Shown piece after piece: positions 1 to 8,663 of a DNA stretch of 64,000 bases. The notes under the pieces are model-generated. The model worked only from the letters and a program-made list of their open reading frames with translations. It did no database searches and was not told the origin of the DNA. The stretch's first letter is position 1. Every line of letters begins with the position of its first letter. The stretch lies in the NCBI RefSeq assembly GCF_003258355.1, contig NZ_QKPO01000004.1, positions 248,001 through 312,000 of the forward strand. Reading direction: 5' to 3'. The stretch is from Confluentibacter sediminis (GTDB lineage Bacteria > Bacteroidota > Bacteroidia > Flavobacteriales > Flavobacteriaceae). Both the position numbers and the translations under genes were made by a program.

Positions 1-854
1 ATAATGGGATTACGTTTTTTGATACCGCCGATGTGTATGGTGATGGAAAAAGCGAAACCCTAATTGGTGAATTTTTGAAAACCTGTGATGCTCCCATACG
101 CGTAGCAACAAAATTTGGTAGAGCAGGAAATGCTTATCCAGATAAATATACAAAAGACATTTTACGTAAATCCGTTGAAGGATCTTTACAGCGTTTAGGA
201 GTTGATTCCTTAGATTTGTTACAATTACATTGTATCCCAACCCCATCTTTAAAAGATGGAGATGTGTTTGATTGGCTTCGCGAATTACAAGAAGAAGGCC
301 TCATCAGACATTTTGGAGCTAGTGTTGAAACGGTTGAAGAAGGTTTAATTTGTATGCAACAAGAGGGCTTGCTATCTCTGCAAGTGATATTTAATATATT
401 CAGACAAAAATTAGTGACTGAGTTATTTCCGCAAGCGGAAGCCAAAGGCGTTGGTATTATTGTGCGATTACCATTAGCAAGTGGATTGTTATCTGGTAAA
501 TTTGATAAGGATACTACTTTTGCAGAAGATGACCACAGATATTTTAATAGAAACGGCGAGGCTTTCAATGTCGGAGAAACCTTTGCAGGCTTGCCTTTTG
601 AAAAAGGTTTAGAGCTAGTTAATACTATAAAAAAAGAGATTCTCCCAGATAATTTAACCATGGTACAATTGGCGTTACGGTGGATCTTGGATCACCAAGC
701 CGTTAGTTCGATCATCCCAGGGGCTAGTTCACCAAAACAAGTCGTTTCAAACGCAGAAGTCTCTAAATTACAGGCTTTGTCGCCAGAAGTACATACTGCT
801 TTGATAGCGTTGTATAAAGCTGAAATACATGATTATGTTAGGGGAGGGTATTAA
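1..854 (+). CDS. Aldo/keto reductase, 5' end outside the window
   Basis: NAD(P)H-dependent oxidoreductase of the aldo/keto reductase superfamily, cytoplasmic, substrate unknown. The frame is open from base 3, so the true start lies upstream. The first residues read NGITFFDTADVYGDGKSE, which holds the family Asp and catalytic Tyr (DTADxYG). The Lys of the tetrad is in RVATKFG and the His in LLQLHC. The C-terminal half carries the usual SSIIPGASSPKQV cofactor-binding stretch, which matches the GxxxPxQ region of AKRs such as the YajO/YdhF type. A GTG at 33 could serve as a start only by discarding the catalytic motif, so I treat the gene as 5' truncated by the window edge. About 284 residues are visible, slightly less than a complete AKR. 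Confidence 0.9.
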   Translation, partial: NGITFFDTADVYGDGKSETLIGEFLKTCDAPIRVATKFGRAGNAYPDKYTKDILRKSVEGSLQRLGVDSLDLLQLHCIPTPSLKDGDVFDWLRELQEEGLIRHFGASVETVEEGLICMQQEGLLSLQVIFNIFRQKLVTELFPQAEAKGVGIIVRLPLASGLLSGKFDKDTTFAEDDHRYFNRNGEAFNVGETFAGLPFEKGLELVNTIKKEILPDNLTMVQLALRWILDHQAVSSIIPGASSPKQVVSNAEVSKLQALSPEVHTALIALYKAEIHDYVRGGY

Positions 855-910
855 TACAACCCTTTTGATAGTTTATAAAAAAGATTATGTTTGACTTGTA
901 TTACAATTAG

Positions 911-1033
911 ATGAAAAATGAACAAAAAAAAGAGGAACAAGAAATGTTGAAACTTGGGCATATCCTGCCAAATTGGCGGTATAGGCTGATAAAAGTTCCG
1001 TATATAAACAAGTTCACATCATTAAAAAACTGA
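911..1033 (+). CDS. Possible 40-residue small ORF
   Basis: An ATG-initiated ORF of 40 codons fills most of the gap between the aldo/keto reductase and the SGNH gene. The product is charged at the N terminus (MKNEQKKEEQEM) and then mixed (LPNWRYRLIKVPY). I recognise no family, and no promoter box or ribosome site supports it. It could be the tail of a decayed gene or chance. It is listed only because the gap contains nothing else. Confidence 0.15.
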   Translation: MKNEQKKEEQEMLKLGHILPNWRYRLIKVPYINKFTSLKN

Positions 1034-1044
1034 ATTCAATCAAT

Positions 1045-1929
1045 ATGAAAAACATCTATTTATTCACAATTACTATCCTCCTATTTATCAATTATTCTTT
1101 TTGTCAGACTATCCCGAATAAAGTTTTTGTTTTAGGAAATTCTTTAACCCAAGGTTTTGGAACTCATGGAATGGCATCTACTGACACAAATACTGATTAT
1201 TACTATTGGGTACAACAAGCTATATTTCAGAAAAACGACTCTATCTCTATGAATAGATTTTCAGGAAGTACTTGGGAATCTCTAACAACAAGTAAAAAAC
1301 GGTTAGCTTTTTTAAACAATTCAGTCGCAAGACAAATTGATGGAAAAGAAGACCTTATAATTATTCAATTGGGAGATAATGTAAATACTGAAGATAAAAG
1401 AAAAAATCTTTTCGAAGATGCAAAAACATTATTGAATTGGTTTTTAAATAAAAGCCCTAATTCACGAATTTTATGGGTTTATGGTTGGTATGGAGTCAGT
1501 AAAAATATGCCTATAATCCAAAATGCTATATCTGAAGTGAAAGGATGTGAATTAGTAGATATTTCAAAATACAATAAAAAACAATATCAAAACATAGTGG
1601 GAAATACATATGTAAATAAAAATGGAAATATTGAAACCATTTCCTCTAATGGTGTAGCTAGTCATCCTGGTGATTTAGGTATGGAAATGATAGCAAATGA
1701 AATAATATCAAAATTAAGTTTAAAAGATAGTATATCAGAACATTATGGAAGTAGTAAATTTACAATTGAACTTACTAGTAATAACGGAAATAAATTAAAC
1801 TTAATTAATTTCAACAATAAAGTTATTATTGACGCTAAAGAATTATATGATCAATTTTTAATTATAAACATACTTAATGAAACTGATAAAATTATTTTTA
1901 GTGGAAAAATAAAAATTAAGAATGAATAA
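1045..1929 (+). CDS. Secreted SGNH/GDSL-type hydrolase-like protein
   Basis: Predicted exported hydrolase of the SGNH fold, 294 residues, substrate unknown. Residues 1-20 form a signal peptide (hydrophobic core FTITILLFINYSFC), with Gln at the likely +1 position. Block I is VLGNSLTQGFG at about residue 30, with the nucleophile Ser in GNSLT. IIQLGDNVN near residue 110 resembles the oxyanion Gly-x-Asn block. ASHPGDLGM near residue 210 resembles block V with the catalytic His, although the Asp normally three residues before that His is Val here, so activity is uncertain. The last 50 residues form a small beta-rich tail that might be a sorting or binding domain, but I cannot assign it. It stands alone, with a hairpin and T-run downstream and decayed transposase DNA beyond. 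Confidence 0.6.
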   Translation: MKNIYLFTITILLFINYSFCQTIPNKVFVLGNSLTQGFGTHGMASTDTNTDYYYWVQQAIFQKNDSISMNRFSGSTWESLTTSKKRLAFLNNSVARQIDGKEDLIIIQLGDNVNTEDKRKNLFEDAKTLLNWFLNKSPNSRILWVYGWYGVSKNMPIIQNAISEVKGCELVDISKYNKKQYQNIVGNTYVNKNGNIETISSNGVASHPGDLGMEMIANEIISKLSLKDSISEHYGSSKFTIELTSNNGNKLNLINFNNKVIIDAKELYDQFLIINILNETDKIIFSGKIKIKNE

Positions 1930-1995
1930 TATCGGTGTGTAACAAAGATGGTAACCGTTCACAACCCACTAATTGCATAAAAACAAGAACTAAAT

Positions 1996-2018
1996 AAGCC
2001 CTTTTAAGGGCTTTTATT
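1996..2018 (+). terminator. Rho-independent terminator after the SGNH gene
   Basis: AAGCCCTTTTAAGGGCTT is a perfect palindrome at 1996-2013, followed by TTATTTTA. It lies about 65 bases after the stop codon of the SGNH gene. Confidence 0.55.
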
Positions 2019-2787
2019 TTATGGTGTAAATTCTTTGTAACTTAAAATTAGGGAGGTTAAAAAGGAGTAAAATGTGCTGTAAAGATACTTTTAAAGAAAA
2101 CCAAACACCTTGTATACTTGCCGCCCCACTTTTAGTGCGTTTTTCTATAAATTTCAGGTACTTCTTCAAGTTATAAGCTACAGCAGAGAGCTGCATTTTT
2201 GTTGGCTTGTTTAATGCCTATGGTATTTACTTTTCTAAGTCCCATAAACTGGGTCAATGTTCCGAATACCGGTTCTACGGTGCTTAGCCGTTTGGCTTTC
2301 ATATAACCTCCTTGTGGGCTGTTCACCCGGGCTATGTTGCGTTCGTACTCCTCGCGGTAGGCGGTAATGTTGATTCGTTTTTCATAACTCTTGCCGATAC
2401 ATACTGTTCAAACACTTTGGTAAAGACTTCTTCAAACACGGCTTCAGGAAACAATTGTCGGGTGCGGCTGATGGTCGAGTGCCATGGGAGTTCTTCATCG
2501 ATATCATACCCAAAAAAGAATAAAATATCTAAATGCATACTGCAATGAGTTATGAGCTGACGGTCGCTGGTGATATTTTCTAAATAACCCACCAGACAGA
2601 GTTTAAAGAACACCACCGGATCGATACTCTTTTGTCTGCTACTACCGTAATATTGTTTAGTGAGACGGTATAGATATTCTAAATCCAACACCTTTTTTAA
2701 CCGGCGGTAGAAATTGTCCTTGGGAACGCGATCACTTAACTGAAACTGATTGAACAGCTTTTCCTGATATTGTTTTTTACCTTGCAT
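2014..2787 (-). pseudogene. Broken IS1182-type transposase (deletion plus frameshift)
   Basis: The minus strand from 2787 encodes a typical N-terminal DUF772 transposase domain (FNQFQLSDRVPKDNFYRRL, then SIDPVVFFKLCLVGYLE and LPWHSTISRTRQLFPE). Near 2390 the frame breaks. In another frame the sequence resumes with the far C-terminal part (REEYERNIARVNSPQGGY, PVFGTLTQFMGLRKVNT). This shows a large internal deletion that removed the DDE catalytic core, because only about 250 of the usual 450-500 codons remain. A further single-base shift in an A-run near 2205 separates that part from the terminal MQLSAVAYNLKKYLKF. No terminal inverted repeats were identified. It cannot make an active transposase. 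Confidence 0.85.
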
Positions 2788-3257
2788 ACTTCAATGTAAG
2801 TACCTTATGAAAAGATAATATCAACCCTATGTCAATTTTTTGCTAACTTGTGCAACAGGCGCACATGGTATATTGCATGCCGGTTTCATAGGTTTTCGAG
2901 CGTTTGTGGCTCGTAAAAAAGTTCGATGTAAACTGACAGGAAATCGCTTCGTAATCCCGCACGACACCATACCATCAAATTGAAGGAAAGCATGATTTAA
3001 TTGCTGAAAAAACATTGGATTCTGAAATCGATATTCTAAATCAAATCAAGTTCAATAAACTTAAAAACTATTATCATGAAGCAATATAAAAGAACAGCAA
3101 ATCAAACTGAAATCTTGTAAGAATGGATAAAGTTTATGAAAAGCTTATTGAGTTCAAAAGGAAAATGAATAGTGAGCTTGTAATACTCGAGGACAATAAA
3201 ATCACCAGAGTAAAACCTTAAATTTCTTAGGCTGATTAATTAATTGTGGAATTTCGG
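2788..3257. other. Gene-free stretch with decayed coding fragments
   Basis: No intact gene is visible in these 470 bases. On the plus strand, 2960-3088 reads as a coding-like fragment ending in DSEIDILNQIKFNKLKNYYH and a stop. 3123-3221 is an ATG-initiated 32-codon piece (MDKVYEKLIEFKRKMNSELV onwards). Both are lysine/glutamate-rich and look like scraps of one or two real genes broken next to the transposase remnant. I do not recognise the parent family. Confidence 0.35.
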
Positions 3258-3833
3258 CTAATAAAACCCCTTAAAAACAGTTGTTTTAATAGTTGTCCAT
3301 TCATCATTTAAAATGCCATAACAACAGGTGTTTCGTTTAAAGCCATCAAGCATTAAGGTGTCTTTACGTAAAATACCTTCTAAGGTGGCACCCAGTTTTT
3401 CAACTGCTTTTCTAGATTTTATATTGCGTTCGTCAATTCTAAATTCTACCTTTTCAAATTCCAAAACTTCAAAAGCATATTGTAGCATTAAAAATTTCAT
3501 ATTCATATTTAAACCAGAACCTTGAAATTTATTGCCAATCCAAGTCCAACCAATATGTAAAATGTAACTTTGCCAATTTATAAGACCAAAGCGAGTACAA
3601 CCAGCATAAGCATTTACTTCTTTGTCAAATACAATAAAAGGAATGGCAGTCTTATGATAATAATCGTCAACGGCTGTTTGAACGTAGGCTTTTAAATCGT
3701 CAGGAGTATCAATTTTACTGGGCGAATATTGCACCAAATTAGGTTCTTTTGCTATGTTACATACGTGTTTGTAGTTGCTTAAATCTAAAAGCGACAATTT
3801 TACGCGGTGGTTTTCTAAAGTGGGTGCTTTCAT
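3258..3833 (-). CDS. GNAT family N-acetyltransferase, RimJ/RimL type
   Basis: Cytoplasmic acetyl-CoA-dependent N-acetyltransferase of 191 residues. The fold runs through most of the protein, starting with an RVKLSLLDLSNY strand and helix. Motif A is seen as GWTWIGNKFQGSGLN, where QGSGLN is the acetyl-CoA pyrophosphate loop. It is followed by the FEVLEFEKVEFRIDERN strand and KSRKAVEKLGATLEGILR, both characteristic of the RimJ/RimL branch that acetylates N termini or small-molecule amines. The substrate cannot be read from the sequence. It is divergent from menI with about 110 bases between the starts. TAGATTTC upstream on the minus strand is a near match to a -7 box. Confidence 0.85.
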   Translation of the reverse strand: MKAPTLENHRVKLSLLDLSNYKHVCNIAKEPNLVQYSPSKIDTPDDLKAYVQTAVDDYYHKTAIPFIVFDKEVNAYAGCTRFGLINWQSYILHIGWTWIGNKFQGSGLNMNMKFLMLQYAFEVLEFEKVEFRIDERNIKSRKAVEKLGATLEGILRKDTLMLDGFKRNTCCYGILNDEWTTIKTTVFKGFY

Positions 3834-3908
3834 GGCTTAATATTGATATATGTATAGAAATCTATTCTAATTAATGTGATTTTTTATTTTCGTTCGTTTG
3901 TCATTTTG

Positions 3909-3916
3909 TACTTTTG
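3909..3916 (+). promoter_or_regulatory. -7 promoter box upstream of menI
   Basis: TACTTTTG matches the Bacteroidota -7 consensus TAnnTTTG exactly. It ends 27 bases before the menI start. I see no clear TTG at the expected -33 distance. Confidence 0.5.
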
Positions 3917-3943
3917 CAAACATGATTAAAAATACACTATTTT

Positions 3944-4372
3944 ATGTCATTAACTAAAGAAATTGTTCTAGAGAAAGCCAATGCCGCTTGTAAAAATACC
4001 CTAATGGAAACCTTGCAAATCGAGGTTGTTGATTATGGCGATGATTTTTTAATAGCAAGAATGCCTGTAAACTCTAGAGTGCATCAACCCGATGGCGTGT
4101 TACATGGTGGTGCTACAGCCGCTTTAGCCGAAAGTGTGGGGAGTTTTGCATCGCATATTTTTATTGATACGGAGACGTTTTTTGTTCGGGGTACAGAGAT
4201 TACCGCAAATCATATAAAAAGTATTAAAGAAGGATTTGTGTATGCCAAAGCAACATTTATACATAAAGGGAGAACCACACAATTGTTAGATATAAGAGTA
4301 ACAGATGACGCCAACAATTTAATTTCGGTTTGTAAATTATCTACCATTTCATTACCGAAGAATAAAAGATAA
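3944..4372 (+). CDS. menI: Hotdog-fold acyl-CoA thioesterase, likely DHNA-CoA hydrolase
   Basis: Hotdog thioesterase of the PaaI/YdiI type, 142 residues, cytoplasmic. It carries the motif VLHGGATAALAESVGS, with His54 and Glu63 at the positions of the catalytic His and general base of E. coli YdiI (MenI). The gene directly precedes menF and menD, five bases before the menF start. The most economical role is therefore hydrolysis of 1,4-dihydroxy-2-naphthoyl-CoA in menaquinone synthesis. Position and motif support this, but other PaaI-like substrates are not excluded. The start at 3944 gives a normal-length family member. Confidence 0.8.
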   Translation: MSLTKEIVLEKANAACKNTLMETLQIEVVDYGDDFLIARMPVNSRVHQPDGVLHGGATAALAESVGSFASHIFIDTETFFVRGTEITANHIKSIKEGFVYAKATFIHKGRTTQLLDIRVTDDANNLISVCKLSTISLPKNKR

Positions 4373-4377
4373 TCACT

Positions 4378-5490
4378 TTGGAAGATTTCTTTAAACGTAT
4401 TGAAATACAATACAATAACACATTGCCTTTTGTTGCTTATAGAAAACCCAATAGCTCAATAGTTAACGCTTTATTTCAGAAGGATTCTGAATTATATATT
4501 GCCGAAACCTTTTTAGAAAATGGCTTTGTATTTTCTCCTTTTGATGATGCTGAAAGCACCATTTTAATTCCTTTAAATAATTCTGATAAGGACGAAGTGG
4601 TTTTTGAAGTTACAGTTGAAAATAGATCCGCAAATAAGAACAGTGAGGTTTCAGTAGATGAAACATTGAAACATATCAAGCTTATAAATAAAGGGATTGA
4701 AGCTATTAAAAATAATCAATTCACTAAAGTTGTTTTATCAAGAAAAGAAACGGTTCCACTTTTAGAAAGCCATCCCATATCTATTTTTAAGAGGCTTTTA
4801 AATAGCTATCCGTCAGCATTTGTGTATTATTGGTACCATCCAAAAGTAGGACTCTGGTTAGGGGCTACCCCAGAAACCTTGATAAAGATTGAAGGGAACC
4901 ATTTTTCAATTATGGCATTGGCGGGAACTCAAGATTATAAAGGAACCACAGATGTCATTTGGAAAGACAAAGAGAAAAAAGAGCAACAAATAGTGACGGA
5001 TTTCATTACAGATCGATTAAAACCATCGGTGGAAAATTTAAAACTTTCGGAAACAGAGACCATTAAAGCTGGTAGTTTATTGCATTTGAGAACCATGATT
5101 ACGGCTCAGTTAAAACCGGAAAAATCTAATTTAAAGCAACTTGTTTTCGATTTGCACCCTACACCAGCGGTTTGTGGTTTGCCAAAATTAGCCGCCAAAA
5201 AGTTTATTTTAGAGAATGAAAATTACAATAGAGACTTTTATACAGGTTTTTTAGGGGAGCTGAATTTTGAAAGGGTTATAACACCTAGATCTTCCAAAAA
5301 AAATATAGAAAATAGAGCATACAACATAACTAAAAAAAGCACTCAGCTTTATGTGAATTTAAGATGTATGCAACTACAAGGAAATAATGCCAATATTTTT
5401 ATAGGTGGTGGTATTACTGAAACTTCGAACCCAGAAGCAGAATGGGAAGAAACCGTTTCAAAATCCAAGATTATTAAAAGTATTTTGTAA
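4378..5490 (+). CDS. menF: Isochorismate synthase MenF
   Basis: Converts chorismate to isochorismate, the first step of menaquinone synthesis. The 370-residue protein has the chorismate-binding fold. Visible motifs are FTKVVLSRKE, GLWLGATPETLIKI, IMALAGTQDYKG, DLHPTPAVCGLPK, YTGFLGELN, and FIGGGITETSNPEAEW near the end, which supplies the Mg-binding glutamates. The start codon appears to be TTG at 4378. An in-frame stop lies only 15 bases upstream and there is no ATG near the N terminus, while the sequence from TTG (MEDFFKRIEIQYNN) resembles the expected N terminus. It is five bases after menI and co-directional with menD. Confidence 0.93.
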   Translation: MEDFFKRIEIQYNNTLPFVAYRKPNSSIVNALFQKDSELYIAETFLENGFVFSPFDDAESTILIPLNNSDKDEVVFEVTVENRSANKNSEVSVDETLKHIKLINKGIEAIKNNQFTKVVLSRKETVPLLESHPISIFKRLLNSYPSAFVYYWYHPKVGLWLGATPETLIKIEGNHFSIMALAGTQDYKGTTDVIWKDKEKKEQQIVTDFITDRLKPSVENLKLSETETIKAGSLLHLRTMITAQLKPEKSNLKQLVFDLHPTPAVCGLPKLAAKKFILENENYNRDFYTGFLGELNFERVITPRSSKKNIENRAYNITKKSTQLYVNLRCMQLQGNNANIFIGGGITETSNPEAEWEETVSKSKIIKSIL

Positions 5491-5515
5491 TAGGTTTTTT
5501 TAGCTTCCTATTTCT

Positions 5516-5523
5516 TATTTTTG
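5516..5523 (+). promoter_or_regulatory. -7 promoter box upstream of menD
   Basis: TATTTTTG fits TAnnTTTG and ends 20 bases before the menD ATG. This suggests menD can be transcribed separately from menI-menF. No clear -33 TTG was found at normal spacing. Confidence 0.4.
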
Positions 5524-5543
5524 TTGCTTATATTAGTAGCAAC

Positions 5544-7304
5544 ATGATTTACCCAAAAATACCTCTTGCGCAAACGGTTATTCAGCTTTGTAAGGAAAAG
5601 AAAATAAAACATATTGTTATTTCTCCTGGTAGTAGAAATGCACCTCTCACGATTGGTTTTACTAACGATCCTTACTTTTTGTGTTATAGCATTGTGGACG
5701 AGCGTAGTGCTGCTTTTTTTGCCTTAGGAATTGCACAAAAACTTCAACAACCTACGGCTGTTGTTTGTACATCCGGTAGTGCTTTGTTAAATTATTATCC
5801 AGCAATTGCTGAAGCGTATTATAGTGATATTCCACTAGTCGTTTTATCTGCCGACAGACCAAAACATTTAATTGGTATTGGTGATGGGCAAACTATCAAC
5901 CAAAAGAATGTGTTTGAAAATCATATTTTATTTTCTTCCCATCTAAAATTGGATATTAAAGATGAAAATAATATTCCAGAGCATGAGGAATTACCCATCA
6001 TGAAAAATATAGAGGATAAGTTAGAGCGGTTTCTGGGTTTTCAAAAAGATATTCAAACGCATAACGAAATTGAAATTAATGAGGCGATAAATAATGCCAT
6101 TATAAATAAAGGCCCTGTACATATAAATATTCCTTTTGATGAACCTTTATACGAAACTGTAGAAAAACTTACCGTTAAGCCAAAAGCAACAGAGATTACT
6201 TTAAAAGAGAAACCAATCGATCCCTATATTATACAAAGTTGTTTGGAAGATTGGAATTCTGCGGCAAAAAAAATGATTCTAGTTGGGGTTTGTAATCCTA
6301 ATGAGGTAGAGCAAAAATGGCTTAATGAACTGGCAGAAGATAATAGTGTTATCGTGTTTACCGAAGCAACATCCAATTTACACCATAACAGTTTTTTTCC
6401 TAGTATAGATCAAATCATTGCACCTTTATCAAAAGAAGAGCAAAAGCAATTAAAACCAGATATTTTAATAACTTTTGGAGGTTTAATTGTTTCTAAAAAA
6501 ATAAAAACCTTCTTAAGGAAATATCAACCGAAGCAACATTGGCACATTGATAAGAAGTTGGCAAATGATACCTTTTTTTGTTTAACAAACCATGTTGAAG
6601 CAGCCCCAAATCAGTTTTTTGAAGCCTTATTGCCGAAAATAACCCATTATGTTAAAAGTAATTATAGAGATATTTGGGCATCAGTAAAGCAAAAGCGATT
6701 AGAAAAGCACAAACAGTATTTAAAACAAATTCCCTTTAGTGATTTAAGTGTATTTGAAACTTTATTACAATCCATACCTAAAAATTATATATTTCAAGTA
6801 GGTAACAGTTCTGCTATACGCTATGTACAATTATTCAATTTAAATAAAACCATAGAAGTATATTGTAATAGAGGTACGAGCGGTATTGACGGTAGTTTGA
6901 GTACGGCAATAGGATGTGCGGTAGTAAGTAAAAGCCCTACGGTTTTTATAACTGGCGATTTAAGTTTTTTTTACGATAGTAATGGATTATGGAATAATTA
7001 CATTCCTAAAAATTTTAGAATCATAGTCGTTAATAATCAAGGTGGTGGTATTTTTAGAATTTTACCGGGAAATAAAAACAGTGATAATTTTGATACTTAT
7101 TTTGAAACGACCCATAATTTAACGGCTAAGCATTTGTGTAAAATGTATCATGTAGAATATCTCTCCGCCAATACGGTATTACAAATAAAAAACAAATTAC
7201 AAACTTTTTATAACGATTCTGAAAATCCGAAATTGTTAGAGATTTTTACGCCTCGCATCCTGAATGATGATATTCTTTTAGAGTATTTTAATTTCATAGC
7301 ATAG
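5544..7304 (+). CDS. menD: SEPHCHC synthase MenD
   Basis: Thiamine-diphosphate enzyme that joins isochorismate and 2-oxoglutarate to form SEPHCHC, the second step of menaquinone synthesis. The 586 residues fit the family. The N-terminal pyrimidine-binding domain has HIVISPGSRNAPL and the cofactor glutamate Glu53 in SIVDERSAAF, followed by AVVCTSGSALLNYYPA. The C-terminal pyrophosphate domain has RGTSGIDGSLSTAIG, ITGDLSFFYDSNGLW and VVNNQGGGIFRIL, which bind Mg and diphosphate. It follows menF by 53 bases and a -7 box sits in that gap. Menaquinone is the normal respiratory quinone of flavobacteria. Confidence 0.97.
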   Translation: MIYPKIPLAQTVIQLCKEKKIKHIVISPGSRNAPLTIGFTNDPYFLCYSIVDERSAAFFALGIAQKLQQPTAVVCTSGSALLNYYPAIAEAYYSDIPLVVLSADRPKHLIGIGDGQTINQKNVFENHILFSSHLKLDIKDENNIPEHEELPIMKNIEDKLERFLGFQKDIQTHNEIEINEAINNAIINKGPVHINIPFDEPLYETVEKLTVKPKATEITLKEKPIDPYIIQSCLEDWNSAAKKMILVGVCNPNEVEQKWLNELAEDNSVIVFTEATSNLHHNSFFPSIDQIIAPLSKEEQKQLKPDILITFGGLIVSKKIKTFLRKYQPKQHWHIDKKLANDTFFCLTNHVEAAPNQFFEALLPKITHYVKSNYRDIWASVKQKRLEKHKQYLKQIPFSDLSVFETLLQSIPKNYIFQVGNSSAIRYVQLFNLNKTIEVYCNRGTSGIDGSLSTAIGCAVVSKSPTVFITGDLSFFYDSNGLWNNYIPKNFRIIVVNNQGGGIFRILPGNKNSDNFDTYFETTHNLTAKHLCKMYHVEYLSANTVLQIKNKLQTFYNDSENPKLLEIFTPRILNDDILLEYFNFIA

Positions 7305-7372
7305 TTAATAATCTTTTTTATAAAAAAAACAATATATTTAACCGTGTTTTATTAACCTTAAACTAATTTATT

Positions 7373-7711
7373 ATGAGTAAAAGAGATGAACTTATTGTTA
7401 AATATGCTGCAGATTTAAAAGAAAAATTTGGTGTAACAGCAGATATGGATTTATTAACCAAAGTAACTATTGGTTGTGGGCCATCTATTTACAATGCTGA
7501 TTCCTCAACAGTTTCTGGTTCTAACGATGCTGAATTAGCGACTGTCAAGAATAATTTTTTAATTAAAAAGTTAGGATTAAAAGATAGTCCAGATTTAGAT
7601 AAGGGCATTGAGGCTGTTATGGAAAAATATGGTAAATCCAACCGTAATAAATATAGAGTTGTTGTATATTATTTATTAGTTAAGCACTTTAAAAAAGAGT
7701 CCGCTTATTAA
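7373..7711 (+). CDS. DUF2853 family protein
   Basis: Small cytoplasmic protein of 112 residues with no known reaction. The whole chain matches the DUF2853 pattern: MSKRDELIVKYAADLKEKFG at the start, TIGCGPSIYNADSSTV in the middle, and NKYRVVVYYLLVKHF at the end. It is predicted to be largely helical and shows no signal peptide. It sits between menD and cvfB and is closed by a terminator, so it is probably its own unit or the tail of the men unit. Confidence 0.8.
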   Translation: MSKRDELIVKYAADLKEKFGVTADMDLLTKVTIGCGPSIYNADSSTVSGSNDAELATVKNNFLIKKLGLKDSPDLDKGIEAVMEKYGKSNRNKYRVVVYYLLVKHFKKESAY

Positions 7712-7734
7712 CTAATCTTGAGCATATCATTTAC

Positions 7735-7767
7735 AAAGCATTACTCCTTTTAAGTGATGCTTTTTTT
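7735..7767 (+). terminator. Rho-independent terminator after the DUF2853 gene
   Basis: AGCATTACT and AGTGATGCT pair with one G-T wobble around a short loop, followed by seven T. It separates the men/DUF2853 genes from cvfB. Confidence 0.75.
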
Positions 7768-7817
7768 ATGTTATTTTTTTAAAATTTATTGCAGTAAAAA
7801 AACTCAATCTAATATTA

Positions 7818-7825
7818 TACCTTTG
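7818..7825 (+). promoter_or_regulatory. -7 box four bases before the cvfB start
   Basis: TACCTTTG matches TAnnTTTG and only GGGA separates it from the ATG at 7830. The geometry predicts transcription starting at or next to the A of the start codon, a leaderless message. Confidence 0.55.
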
Positions 7826-7829
7826 CGGG

Positions 7830-8663
7830 ATGATACATTTAGGACAAATAAACACCTTAGAAATACTTCGAGAAACAGATCATGGCATCTATTTAGTTGA
7901 CGACGAAAATAATGAAGTGCTTCTGCCTAATCGATACGTTCCAGAATCCTTTAAAATTTGGGATAAATTAGAAGTTTTTGTTTATTTAGATAATGAAGAA
8001 CGCCCTGTGGCTTCTACAGACTTTCCATATGTAAAGCGAGATGATTTTGCATTATTGAGATGCAGTCAAATAACCGATTATGGTGCCTTTTTAGATTGGG
8101 GATTAGTAAAAGAATTGTTTTGTCCATTTAAAGAGCAAGCATTCCCCATGAAAAAGGGTGGGTGGTACTTGGTATATTGTTATTTAGATGAAAAAACAGA
8201 TAGATTAGTAGCTTCTAGTAAAACCAATCAATTTTTGGATAATAAAGAACTTACTGTAAAAGAATTTGATGAAGTAGATTTAATTGTTTCTCATCCATCG
8301 GATATAGGAATGAATGTTATTATAAATAAAAAGCATACAGGATTAATCTATAAAGACAATATTTTCACAGATTTAAGCATTGGCGATAAACTTAAGGGAA
8401 TTGTAAAGAAAATTAGACCAGGAAATAAATTAGATATCACTTTGGGTCAAATAGGTTATAGAAGTATAGAACCTAATGCAGAATTGATATTAAAAGAACT
8501 TGAAGATAATAGTGGCTATTTAAAGCTTTCGGATAAATCGACTCCAGAAGAGATTAAAGAGGCTCTTAAAATGAGCAAGAAAAATTTCAAAAAAGCTATA
8601 GGGACGTTATATAAACAACGCTCCATTGATATAAAACCAGATGGGATTTACTTAGTTAAGTGA
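7830..8663 (+). CDS. cvfB: S1-type RNA-binding protein CvfB
   Basis: Cytoplasmic RNA-binding protein of the CvfB family, 277 residues, related to the Staphylococcus aureus virulence regulator CvfB; the role in flavobacteria is not established. S1/OB-like modules follow one another: residues 5-60 (GQINTLEILRETDHGIYLVD), 65-130 (LLRCSQITDYGAFLDWGL) and about 140-215 (VDLIVSHPSDIGMNVIINKK, LKGIVKKIRPGNKLDITLG). A C-terminal winged helix reads STPEEIKEALKMSKKNFKKA then SIDIKPDGIYLVK. The -7 box abuts the start, so a very short or absent leader is expected. Its last 12 bases overlap the convergent gene at 8652. Confidence 0.85.
   Translation: MIHLGQINTLEILRETDHGIYLVDDENNEVLLPNRYVPESFKIWDKLEVFVYLDNEERPVASTDFPYVKRDDFALLRCSQITDYGAFLDWGLVKELFCPFKEQAFPMKKGGWYLVYCYLDEKTDRLVASSKTNQFLDNKELTVKEFDEVDLIVSHPSDIGMNVIINKKHTGLIYKDNIFTDLSIGDKLKGIVKKIRPGNKLDITLGQIGYRSIEPNAELILKELEDNSGYLKLSDKSTPEEIKEALKMSKKNFKKAIGTLYKQRSIDIKPDGIYLVK

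Noticed and set aside
2312-2548. 78-codon plus-strand frame across the transposase remnant
   Set aside because: It is antisense to recognisable transposase sequence and has no features of its own.
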